From contig NZ_MDJR01000008.1 of the NCBI RefSeq assembly GCF_001730685.1, positions 1 to 52,682 of the forward strand: a DNA stretch of 52,682 bases. The letters are read 5' to 3'. Each line of letters starts with the position of its first letter. Positions within the stretch are counted from its first letter, which is position 1. Origin of the DNA: Caloranaerobacter ferrireducens (lineage in GTDB: Bacteria; Bacillota; Clostridia; Tissierellales; Thermohalobacteraceae). Under the pieces are notes generated by a model. It was given only the letters and a program-made list of their open reading frames with translations. It searched no databases and was not told the origin of the DNA. Shown here one piece after another: positions 23,751 through 33,600 of the stretch. The position numbers and the translations under genes are program-made.

Positions 23751-24468
23751 CTAGATCATCTCCCTTAATTATAATAATACCGCTTTCTCTAATATTCGGT
23801 AGATAAAAACCTCTCTCAGTTTTTATCAAATATTTAGATGCTATTTTATTAATAGTAACTATATCATTTATCTTAAAATAAAATCTTAAGAAATTAGTAT
23901 ATTCCTCAAAACTTTCAAATGGTTGTCCAAATTCTTCACAATGATTAATTAATTCAAAATTTATATTATAAAGTTGTAAATATTCTATTACATCATATAC
24001 AGTTTCATTATGCTTACTTTTTATTTCGCAAAATTCTCCTATCCTAAAAGGATTACTTTCTAAACTTTTAGGTAGTACTAATACTAAATATTTCTTACAA
24101 AGAGCTTTCAGCTTTTTTATATTAGGAATAAATCCGTTTATATAACATAAAAATACCAAATCATATCTTAAAGAGAAATTATACTTTAACCAGTCAGCAA
24201 CTAAAAAAGTTATATTATTTATGCCTAAATTTATACATTTATGCTTCAATCTATCAATAGCTAGTTTATTTATATCAACTGCTGTTCCAAATTTTGTATA
24301 ATAAGAAAGACATATAGATAATTCACCCGTTCCACAACCTATGTCAATGAAAGTACTCTCTTTATCGATAATATGACTACATTTTGCTACTATTTTAGAA
24401 TAAAATTCTGTTTCAATCACAGCCGTTTCAAACCATTTTAAATTATGCTTGTTCCAAACAAATGACAT
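23743..24468 (-). CDS. SAM-dependent class I methyltransferase
   Basis: This 241-residue protein has the SAM-binding motif I FIDIGCGTGELSICLS (about residues 39-54) and a motif II-like acid TAVDINKLAIDR (about 61-72), with VADWLKYNF at the expected motif III distance. The C-terminal part is variable. It overlaps the NTPase gene upstream and the ECF gene downstream, so the three form one translationally coupled unit. The methyl acceptor is unknown. Confidence 0.75.
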   Translation of the reverse strand: MSFVWNKHNLKWFETAVIETEFYSKIVAKCSHIIDKESTFIDIGCGTGELSICLSYYTKFGTAVDINKLAIDRLKHKCINLGINNITFLVADWLKYNFSLRYDLVFLCYINGFIPNIKKLKALCKKYLVLVLPKSLESNPFRIGEFCEIKSKHNETVYDVIEYLQLYNINFELINHCEEFGQPFESFEEYTNFLRFYFKINDIVTINKIASKYLIKTERGFYLPNIRESGIIIIKGDDLVE

Positions 24469-25007
24469 CTTAGCACTTCCTCAAATATACTCTTTATCTT
24501 TTTATACTGATTATCTCTATTTTCTTTATTTATTTCCAATATAAGTACATCATCTCTATTTCGAATATTATTTAGAAAAACTGTTTTTGTAGGTTTGATA
24601 ACTCCAAATACAATTTTATGAGAATGTAAACATCTAAATACATATTCCTGAAACTTCAAAGCATTTGTTTCAAAAAAACCAAGTTCATCCATTATAATCA
24701 CATCTTTTTTCGACTTTAAACTATCCTTAAGTATTCTTGCCCCTATACTATCAAAAATTTCAGGATAAGCTTCCCATCTATCATTTATTAATTTCCTTCC
24801 TATAAAATGAATTTTGTTATAATCTAACATTTCACTTTCATCTATAAGACTTTTTATGTGAAATCCTAGTAATTCACCCTGTTTTATATATGGCAAGGTT
24901 AGAAACCCAGAAGTTTTGATTCTTAGCTCTTTAATAATTTTTTTCAATATTGTACTTTTACCAGCATTAATATTACCTGTTAGAAAAATATTTTTTTTGA
25001 TATCCAC
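24438..25007 (-). CDS. P-loop nucleoside-triphosphatase (THEP1/DUF265-like)
   Basis: This protein of about 189 residues has Walker A FLTGNINAGKSTIL near the start and Walker B VIIMDELGFFE. These resemble the THEP1-type nucleoside-triphosphatase family. I start at the GTG at 25007 because GAGGA lies 8 bases before it; the GTG at 25022 overlaps the regulator stop. It lies between PucR and the methyltransferase. Possible roles include maturation of a cofactor or nucleotide use; no firm function is known. Confidence 0.72.
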   Translation of the reverse strand: MDIKKNIFLTGNINAGKSTILKKIIKELRIKTSGFLTLPYIKQGELLGFHIKSLIDESEMLDYNKIHFIGRKLINDRWEAYPEIFDSIGARILKDSLKSKKDVIIMDELGFFETNALKFQEYVFRCLHSHKIVFGVIKPTKTVFLNNIRNRDDVLILEINKENRDNQYKKIKSIFEEVLRCHLFGTSII

Positions 25008-25011
25008 GTAT

Positions 25012-26688
25012 TTATTCCTCACTTTGCAATATTTTTTTTATTTTCAAAGCTACCTCTAAGTTTAATCTGTCTTTTGCATTTTCTAAATCCATACCAGTTA
25101 TATCCTTAATTCTTTGAATCCTATAAAGAATAGTATTATAATGTGTAAATAGTGCCTGAGACATTTTCTTAAGATTGCCATTGTATTCGAAATATGCTTC
25201 TAACGTTTTTACTAAATCTGTAGATTTTTTTATATCATATTCAACTAAACATTTAATAGTAGTATTATAAAATTTTATAAGTTCTTCTTTCAAAGAGTCA
25301 TGACATAGTATTTTATATATACCTAAATCCTCAAAATTAACTACACAATTTTCATCTAAAATACCGCCTGCTCTGATAGCCTTAATTGTATCCATATAAC
25401 TTTTATATGCATTCATTAAACCTATATATTCTCTGCCTATCCCCATTCTAAATTTAAATTTACCTAAGCTTTTTCTTAATAACTTTTCTACTTTATTACT
25501 AAATATCTCTAACTTTAAATCCATTTTTTCATTGTCATTAAAAGATAATAACACATATATGCTATCAGTCTTATTTGTAACAAGACCATTAATATTAATG
25601 TCTCCTATAAGTTTTTCTATTGAGTTTGCCAATCTAATAATTTTTTTTTGAAATGAATCATCAGATAATGCCGCATTTTCTGTATTTGTACTTCTATTAA
25701 TACAAATTACTGCCATTACATATTTATTATCTCGATTTAGCTTAAATAAAACTGCTCTTTCTAAAGCTTTTTCTCTTCTTTTATTATCCAAAGATATTAA
25801 ATCTTCTATAAATTCATATTTATGTCGATTTTCCACCTCCATTACTGATAATATTTTCAGAATTTCCAAAGCTATTGTAGTTGAAGCTGATTCTAAAACA
25901 GAAAAATCAAACCCGCCTAATGGAGTACTAGTAGACCATGTAAAAATATATCCATAAAGATGGTTTTTAACAATAATTGGCATAACCATTCTTTTTATGT
26001 ACTTCCCTTTTATTAACTCTGTACTTTCATATAATTTATTATCTTTATATTTACTTAAAGATTCTTTATAAAATTTTTTTAGATTTTTTAAAAGTAAATT
26101 TTTAGTTTTATCGTCTTCGCAGTCAAATTTTATTATTGTTTTTTTAGGAAATTCTAAATCAACTAATACTGGATTTCTAACACTTTCATACACAACCTCA
26201 GTTATTTTCTCAATACTAAAATTACCCATCATTGCATTCATCAATTTTTCGTGTATTTTTTCTAATCTTTGAAGTAAAGATGCCTGTTTATTAAATATTT
26301 CTTTAAAAATCGGAGTCATAATATCTGAAAAAGGTGTAGCATAATAAAGATCAATAATTGGAAAATTTAATTTATCGGCTAATTCAATTACTTCTTTAGA
26401 TAGAGATTTTATATAAGGATAAATTTTAATTCCTATGCCTGCTAATTTCTTCTCTGAACACTGTTTAATAAATTCTTTCTGCTCTATTACACTTTCTTTT
26501 CTAAAAGAATAAGCTGTTGTCAATAACAACTCTCCTTCATGAACCCAATCTAAAATGTCAGGGTCTGCCATAATATTAACTCTTGAAACAGTATTCTTTA
26601 TACCTTTATAGCCAGCAATAAGCTTGCAATTTTTCATACAGTCCATTTTTAAAATATCTTCTAACAGAATACCATTTTGCCTAACCAA
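25012..26688 (-). CDS. PucR family transcriptional regulator
   Basis: This protein of about 558 residues has a PucR N-terminal domain (VRQNGILLEDILKM, DPDILDWVHEGELLLTTAYSF), a middle GAF/sensor-like part and the C-terminal helix-turn-helix (SQALFTHYNTILYRIQRIKDITGMDL). B. subtilis PucR controls purine catabolism, and the neighbourhood here is purine genes. The TTG at 26688 has GTGAGGTG 7 bases upstream; the GTG at 26703 does not. It probably controls the purine and BMC genes, perhaps through the 22051-22447 gap. That target is inference. Confidence 0.88.
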   Translation of the reverse strand: MVRQNGILLEDILKMDCMKNCKLIAGYKGIKNTVSRVNIMADPDILDWVHEGELLLTTAYSFRKESVIEQKEFIKQCSEKKLAGIGIKIYPYIKSLSKEVIELADKLNFPIIDLYYATPFSDIMTPIFKEIFNKQASLLQRLEKIHEKLMNAMMGNFSIEKITEVVYESVRNPVLVDLEFPKKTIIKFDCEDDKTKNLLLKNLKKFYKESLSKYKDNKLYESTELIKGKYIKRMVMPIIVKNHLYGYIFTWSTSTPLGGFDFSVLESASTTIALEILKILSVMEVENRHKYEFIEDLISLDNKRREKALERAVLFKLNRDNKYVMAVICINRSTNTENAALSDDSFQKKIIRLANSIEKLIGDININGLVTNKTDSIYVLLSFNDNEKMDLKLEIFSNKVEKLLRKSLGKFKFRMGIGREYIGLMNAYKSYMDTIKAIRAGGILDENCVVNFEDLGIYKILCHDSLKEELIKFYNTTIKCLVEYDIKKSTDLVKTLEAYFEYNGNLKKMSQALFTHYNTILYRIQRIKDITGMDLENAKDRLNLEVALKIKKILQSEE

Positions 26689-26781
26689 TATACTACACCT
26701 CACTATTCTGAATTATGTTAATATTTTGACATCTTTGATTAATTTCCTTCTTATAGATTTAAAATAATATTTTCTAAATGA

Positions 26782-26810
26782 AAATAAGGAGGTAAAATAC
26801 CTCCTTATTT
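26782..26810 (-). terminator. Terminator of the SLH surface protein gene
   Basis: AAATAAGGAGGT (26782-26793) and ACCTCCTTATTT (26799-26810) form a perfect 12-bp stem abutting the stop, with TTATTTTC following on the minus strand. Confidence 0.85.
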
Positions 26811-29800
26811 TTAATTTATAAAATCTACAGCTTTCATCATTCTAATTAACATCGTAGCTGCTTCTGCTCTTGTTGCATTATCTTTGGGTACAAATGTATT
26901 GTAAGTTTTACCTGTGATTATACCTTCTTTTGAAGCTATTGCTACAGATTCCTTAGCCCAATTTGCTATAATAGATTTATCATCAAATTTATTTAACAAT
27001 GTATTTAATTCATTATCATCCACTGTTATATTTCTGCCAGCTACTTTTAATGCTCTAGTAACCATAACTGCCATTTCTTCTCTACTTATAGTCTTATATG
27101 GTTTAAATGTACCATCATCATAGCCAGTAACTAATCCTTCATCAACTGCTGTGCTAACAACTTTTGCAAACCATTCTTTTCCTTCTATATCTGAAAAATT
27201 ATTACTGCTTGTCTCATTAGTTTTCAAACCTAATGCTCTTACAAGAAGTGCTGCAAACTCTGCTCTTGTTATGTTTTCATTAGGTGCAAATTCATTTTCA
27301 TTTTTCCCATTTATGATTAATTTTGAAGCTAATATCTCTATATTATCCTTAGCCCAATGATTTACAATATCTTCAAAAGTTTTTTGACTTTCAATTAATG
27401 TATAAATACTGTTACCTTTTCTTTTCAAATAAGCTACATAGTTTCCATTTTCATTTACAATTTTAGTTGGTACATGGATAAACATATTATTTTCTTCATC
27501 AAACACTACACCTACAACTTTATTTACATCTACTGTTGTATTTAGTGTAATTTTTCTAGTTATATATTTTGATTTAAAATTATTTATCTCTATTTTGTTC
27601 TGTTCACTAGCTGAAGCTTCTATTTTAAACTCTACAGGTGCAGTTAGCAACTTCATATTCTGTTTCTTAACAACATCCTCTATTTCGTTTATTACTTGCT
27701 TTGAAGGCTCTTTTATTATTATATCTATACTTATGTTTTCATCTTTTAGTACATTTTTGATCTCATCCATATCAATTACATCTACTGGTAAAATATATTC
27801 TGCCAAATTAGATTTAACTATTACTGACATATCATCATCTTTTTCTTTAAGAACATTTACTATACTGTAAGGTAATTTGATTTCAACATTTGATATTTCT
27901 TCTTCTATAATGTTAAAACTATTACTTGCTAAATTATTAATAGCTTCTAAAGTTTTCTGTTCATCATAGATTATCTGATTTATTATTATTCCATCTTCTA
28001 ATACTTTCTCTTCTATAGATTTTTCACTGTCTTCTTGTATAAACTCTAAATTCTCTTCAGGATTTTGTGGTTCTTCTTGAATAATAGGTAGTGGTATTAT
28101 TGGTATCTGTGGTTGTTCTTGTGGCTGCTCTTGAGTTTGTTCTTGTGGCTGCTCTTCCGATTGTTCCTGCTGATCTTCTTGTGTTTGTCCTTGATTTATT
28201 GTTTCATTTACAGTAAAAGTATCTGTAAAGCTTAAACCATTCCAAATAACAGTTATTGTGTAATCTCCAGCCTCAAGACCCTCAGGGAAATTAAATGTAA
28301 ATTGAGTTGAATTTATTTCGCTATCACTTAGCGTAACCCCGCCATATCCAGAAATTGTTAAAGAAGGTTTTTTATCTGTTGTGTTAAAAGTCAACCCTTC
28401 CCCTGTTACTAACATTGTGAAAGAGCTATATCCAAAATCTTTTTCCTTAGGAGATATTGATATCGAACGAACAGCAATTAATATGCTTGTTTCAAACTCA
28501 TCACCATTTCCATCAACTACTTTTATTGTATGTGTACCTTCTGTTAAATAGCTTTCATTTGGTATTGTAAAGTTCAATTGTGAAGTTGAAATAATGTTCA
28601 CATTGCTGATTGGATTATTATCAATAGTTAAAGTTGTATTATCCTGAATAAAGTTTGTATTAATACCAGTTATAGTTATTTCTTTGTTTCCTAATTCATC
28701 CTTGTATACTGATGAAGGAGATATACTGCTAATTCCAGCAGTATTTACTTTTATTAACGAACTGCCTTGAACAACTTCATTTATTAAACTGCTAGATGTA
28801 GTTATCTTAATTCCATAATTTCCTTGCATTATTATAGTATTAGGAATTAAATTAAAAGTAAGTTTCGTATCGTTAATAACTTCTACATTAGAAATTGTAA
28901 CCTCTGATATAGCTGTTTGCTGATCATCTAATATTTCTATTATAGGTATTGATTTTGAAAAATGAGTCATATCACCTATTACAGTTATAGTAATCGGTGT
29001 ACTGCCCGCATTAACAATAGTATTTGGGGAAACCGATACTATTGTAGGTGAAGTTACAGTAAATTGATAAGTAGCTTTATCTGAGCTAGTATTGCTATCT
29101 CCATCAATATCTATTACAATTGTATAATTTCCTGCACTTAATCCTTCTTTTAATGAAAAGCTTAAATGCGTAGAATCTTCAACAACTACTGTTTCAGTTT
29201 TACCTGTTAACTCTTGAATTTCAACTGTTGTTGTTCCTTGCCTAAATAATGTGTTTGTTCCTGTTATTTCCACAGTCATTTTTTTATATCCTTCAGGTAT
29301 ATTATTTCCACTTACTACATCTGAAACAAATTCCACATTTGTTATTTGTGGTGCATCAACTGTAAAAGTATCCTCTACTATCTGGCTACCAGTCACGGCT
29401 CTAACATAATATGTCCCTACTGGTAATCCAGTTTCCAACTGAAAGCTTATATTAGTATTGTTAGATACATTTATATTCGAAATATAAGTTGCTGTTATGT
29501 CAGTACCACCACTATCAGGATTTCCATTATATAAATTTAATTGTGTTATTCCACTTGAAAAACTTGTATTAGTCCCTACTAAAACTAAATTATAAGGCGA
29601 TATATACCCTGCAGGAATTTTATCTAAATCTAATCCTTGATACCGAAGTGAAGCTGATACAGAGTTTACTGATAAAGTCGTTTGCACTACTTCATTACCC
29701 GTACTAACTTCTACAGTATATACTCCTGGTTCCAAACCACTGTTTAGTGAAAATGATAAACTATTCTCATTATTAACAACTATACTACCCACAATGTTGC

Positions 29801-30578
29801 TTTTTCCTATAATACTAACTGTTGTTTGGGTTTGACTAAAACCTGTATTAACTCCAGTAACATTAATAGTAGTTGTAGAATAACCCTCGCTTATATTATT
29901 AGGTGAAATCGAAATAGATGGCGTTCCTCTTACTTCTAAAGCATTAACAGCAGTAATAATCTCATCATCTGTAGTAACTCGTATTGAATATGTCCCAGAA
30001 GGTAATCCGTCTTTCAATTTAAATGTTAAGTTTGTATTAGAATCTACTGATGTAATAAAATCTACATAATTCATTACTTGATTCTGACTGTCTAATATTT
30101 CAACTGAAGTTTTTCCTAAAGTAAAATTAGTATTAACTCCTGTAACAGTTATTTCTTGATTACTATAATCTTTTGCTAGACTCGTTGGTGAAATACTGCT
30201 AATTGAAGGATCCCCTATTGTTATAGTTCCAACATCATAAGTACCCTTAGGGTCTACTATTCTTATATCGTATACCCCATTTGCTAAACCTGCTCCTAAA
30301 GTAAAGCTAACTTCATCTGCAGTTGAAGTAACGCTACTAACTTGTGCAGTTTTAACTACTGACCCATTCTGCATTATATAAGGAGTGCTATTGCCTGCTG
30401 TAAATGAATTTAGTGATGTTATTGTAATCCTTTTAGGAAGAGATGAACTGCTTACAGCTTTTGGACTAATAGTAAAAGTAGATACAGCTTTAACGGTATT
30501 AAATACTGCAAATTGTGTAAAGATTATAGTAAAAATTATAGTAAAAGCCAGTAATTTATTTATAAAATACTTTTTCAT
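26811..30578 (-). CDS. S-layer/surface protein with about eight IPT/TIG-like repeats and three SLH domains
   Basis: This 1255-residue exported protein starts at the ATG at 30578 behind AGGTGAG. It has a signal peptide (KKYFINKLLAFTIIFTIIFT, then NTVKA). About eight immunoglobulin-like repeats of 80-100 residues follow, each with an SISP...EITVTGVNTxF pattern and an SGLxxGxYTI end. Next is a Gln/Glu/Pro-rich linker (QEQPQEQ repeats), a roughly 190-residue domain, and three SLH domains at the C-terminus (NHWAKDNIEILASKLI; KEWFAKVVSTAVDEG; ANWAKESVAIASKEG) for binding to secondary cell wall polymer. It is probably an abundant surface layer or adhesin protein. Confidence 0.88.
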   Translation of the reverse strand: MKKYFINKLLAFTIIFTIIFTQFAVFNTVKAVSTFTISPKAVSSSSLPKRITITSLNSFTAGNSTPYIMQNGSVVKTAQVSSVTSTADEVSFTLGAGLANGVYDIRIVDPKGTYDVGTITIGDPSISSISPTSLAKDYSNQEITVTGVNTNFTLGKTSVEILDSQNQVMNYVDFITSVDSNTNLTFKLKDGLPSGTYSIRVTTDDEIITAVNALEVRGTPSISISPNNISEGYSTTTINVTGVNTGFSQTQTTVSIIGKSNIVGSIVVNNENSLSFSLNSGLEPGVYTVEVSTGNEVVQTTLSVNSVSASLRYQGLDLDKIPAGYISPYNLVLVGTNTSFSSGITQLNLYNGNPDSGGTDITATYISNINVSNNTNISFQLETGLPVGTYYVRAVTGSQIVEDTFTVDAPQITNVEFVSDVVSGNNIPEGYKKMTVEITGTNTLFRQGTTTVEIQELTGKTETVVVEDSTHLSFSLKEGLSAGNYTIVIDIDGDSNTSSDKATYQFTVTSPTIVSVSPNTIVNAGSTPITITVIGDMTHFSKSIPIIEILDDQQTAISEVTISNVEVINDTKLTFNLIPNTIIMQGNYGIKITTSSSLINEVVQGSSLIKVNTAGISSISPSSVYKDELGNKEITITGINTNFIQDNTTLTIDNNPISNVNIISTSQLNFTIPNESYLTEGTHTIKVVDGNGDEFETSILIAVRSISISPKEKDFGYSSFTMLVTGEGLTFNTTDKKPSLTISGYGGVTLSDSEINSTQFTFNFPEGLEAGDYTITVIWNGLSFTDTFTVNETINQGQTQEDQQEQSEEQPQEQTQEQPQEQPQIPIIPLPIIQEEPQNPEENLEFIQEDSEKSIEEKVLEDGIIINQIIYDEQKTLEAINNLASNSFNIIEEEISNVEIKLPYSIVNVLKEKDDDMSVIVKSNLAEYILPVDVIDMDEIKNVLKDENISIDIIIKEPSKQVINEIEDVVKKQNMKLLTAPVEFKIEASASEQNKIEINNFKSKYITRKITLNTTVDVNKVVGVVFDEENNMFIHVPTKIVNENGNYVAYLKRKGNSIYTLIESQKTFEDIVNHWAKDNIEILASKLIINGKNENEFAPNENITRAEFAALLVRALGLKTNETSSNNFSDIEGKEWFAKVVSTAVDEGLVTGYDDGTFKPYKTISREEMAVMVTRALKVAGRNITVDDNELNTLLNKFDDKSIIANWAKESVAIASKEGIITGKTYNTFVPKDNATRAEAATMLIRMMKAVDFIN

Positions 30579-30630
30579 ATTTATTCTCACCTGTTTTTCA
30601 CTCCCATCCTTTTAGAGTATAAAGATGATA

Positions 30631-30652
30631 CTGTGGGCTAAGTAGCCCACAG
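30631..30652 (-). terminator. Hairpin terminator of the giant surface protein gene
   Basis: CTGTGGGCT (30631-30639) and AGCCCACAG (30644-30652) form a strong stem 6 bases past the stop. The downstream T-run is weak (TATCATCTTT), so some read-through into the SLH gene is possible. Confidence 0.65.
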
Positions 30653-30658
30653 TTAATA

Positions 30659-33600
30659 TTATTGAAGTAAACTTAAGTCTATAATCCATTCTGATGGTGA
30701 CTGTACATCATCTTCTGTTACAGTAACACTGTAGTTTAGAGGTGAATTAATAGTATAATATCTTTCTGACGTTGTTATATCAGTCACTGCCCATGTTGTT
30801 CCTGAATCAAGTTTAAAAGTAAACGTACCATCTTCTGATGTCTGTATCCATCTCTTTTCAACTGAAGTATCTATTACTCCATTAACAACTGGTTGAATTG
30901 CAACCCATACTTTTCCACTTAAACTTGTTCCATTTTGTTTAACTTGTCCGATTACCTTTTTCTTAGTTTCGTTATTAAAATCTATCACTATGTTAAGTTG
31001 AGTTTGTTCATCATTAACAATAAATTCTTGTTCGATTTCTGTCCAATATGAAGGTGTACCAAAGTTCTTAATTACATAATCTCCTGTTCTTAATCTAGTT
31101 TCAAATACATACTCACCATTGTTAGCACTCTTCAATTGAACAGGTACGTAATGTTTAGTTCCTTTCTTATCTAATTCAATATCTATCCAAGCTTCTTGGT
31201 CATTTAGTCCAGTATTTTTGATAATTATTGTAACGTTTGGTCCCGGCTCTTTGACTTCAACATGAGTCTGTTGACCTTCATTTACAGTAAACTCAGTATA
31301 AGGTTTATACCATATTCCATTACCAGATACAGCTATTACTTTATACAAACCTGGCTCCAATCTAATGCTAAACTGTCCATTTTCATCAACATTTACCCAT
31401 TTAGTATAGTGCCAATAAATATCATCAGCGTTATAATACTTTTCTTCATTTATCCTTAATCCATCTAAAGTAAGTTGATTTCCTTCATTATCATATCTTG
31501 CAATTCCTATCCATCCGTAACTTAACACCTGTTCTTGTCCATCTATACTAGCTGTAACTGTACCTATAACGTTAGGTTCAGGTGGTGATACAACCAATTC
31601 ACCATTAACTATATTTTCTGAATCAATTAAAGTTCCATCCTGACCTATAGTAAATCTAATATCAGTTTCATAGCTAAAATTATATCCGTATACGTTAACT
31701 ACTTTATATTCACCTGGTTCTAAGTATATTTTGAATTTATACTCACCATCATAATTTTTATATTCAATCCAGTGTGCATTATCCCAATCATTTATACCTG
31801 CATCTACTGGTTTAATTGTTAACCATGCTTTATCAGTCACTTGATTTCCATATGAATCTTTAACTATACCTACAAGATTAGGAACTGGAGGCTTAATTTG
31901 CAATAATCCATTTTCTATTACTCCATCAACTGGTGAGCTTATATTCTCTCCTTCTACTGTAAATGGTATATATAATCTTTGCCATAAACCAGGTGCAGAT
32001 ATATTTGTTACTTTCCAATTACCATCATCTAGGCTCAGTTCAAAATACCCATCTTCATCAGTCTGAATCCATTTTACATTACTCCAGTCATGTTCTTTCG
32101 CACCTGCTGGTTTTATAGCTATATGAGTGTTAGCAAGAATATTTCCATTTTCATCTTTTACATATCCTCTAACATTCGGTTTTTGTTGTTTTACAATAAG
32201 TTCTCCATTAACTACATATTCATTTTCAACAAGATTACCCTGGTTATCTACTTCAAAGTTTATATTTAGCTGCATCCAAGTATCTTTTCCACCAGCTTCT
32301 ACAACCTTATACTTACCAGGCTGTAATACTAAAGTAAATTGTCCATTTTGATCAGAATTAGCCCATTTATCATCCATCCAGTTGTCGTAATCTACTTCCC
32401 AATTATCATTTGCTGGTTTAATTCTCATCCATGAATTTTGAACTATTTCGAATTGTTCAGCTTCTTTGTTGTACTTCTTAACATAACCTATAACATTTGG
32501 TCTAATCTCTAAAGAAGATATATCTGCTAATTGACCATTAACAACCTTGAATTCATAATTCACGCTAACCCATTTACCATTTATCCAAGTATTATTTTCA
32601 TTCCAATATCCTCTTGTAGAATAACCTGTTATCCTATAATCTCCATCATTTAATTTAATTGAAAACTCTCCATTGTCATTTGTATTTGTGCTAAACCATC
32701 TGTTGTAATAATAATCACTATTGTAAGCTATAGTACCATCATCATTAAATTCTTCATCTACTATTCGTTCAATATTAACCCATGCATCCACTTCTGGATT
32801 ACCATCTTTATCCAAAATCCTACCTACTACATTTGGTACGTAATTTACATTCAGCTCATAAGTATCATTACCTGAATTATAGGTTATAATATCTGCATAA
32901 TCAGATTTATTTAATGTAAATTCAATACCTAACTGTTTCCAGCCGCCTGGTGTGCTAACACCGATAATCTCATATCTGCCATCCTCAAGATATCCTATGA
33001 ATTGACCAGTATTTGTCCCACTTGTATATTTAACATCCATCCATATCTCATATTTCCAAGGATTCTCTTTATAATCTTCATAATTAGGATCTTGTTCATC
33101 TAGTATTTTTCTAATACCAATTCCTACATAATCATTATTGGTAATGCTTATATCTCCGATATTAAGATTACCTTTAACATTCGGTCTTAGTACAATATTA
33201 TCTGTTAAATCGTTGATAACAATTTTCTTATTAAAAGTTATCCTACGTTCTTTTGAGTAATCATAGTAATATTCTTCTTTGTCTAAACCATCATCAATTC
33301 TGTAAGAAATATCTCTAATAATATATTCTCCATCTTTTAAATTAAATCCAAAATATCCTTCTTCATCTGTTTCTGTTCCAAACCACTGAGTATAATCCGC
33401 TTTTTCAATACTAATAAATGCATTTGGTATTGGATTACCATCAAAATCTAATACTTGTCCACTAAAGTTTGGCTTAGGTGGTATTATTATTAAATCTAAT
33501 GCAGGTGGCTCAATTAATATAGGATTATTTCTATCAGGATTAAGTTCTATATATTTTTTTGGTGTAGAAATTGCAAAAGCCTCATATATTTTAGCTTCAT

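Noticed and set aside
32127-32351. Plus-strand frames inside the giant surface protein and other genes
   Set aside because: They are shadows opposite strongly supported minus-strand genes, without ribosome sites or known motifs.
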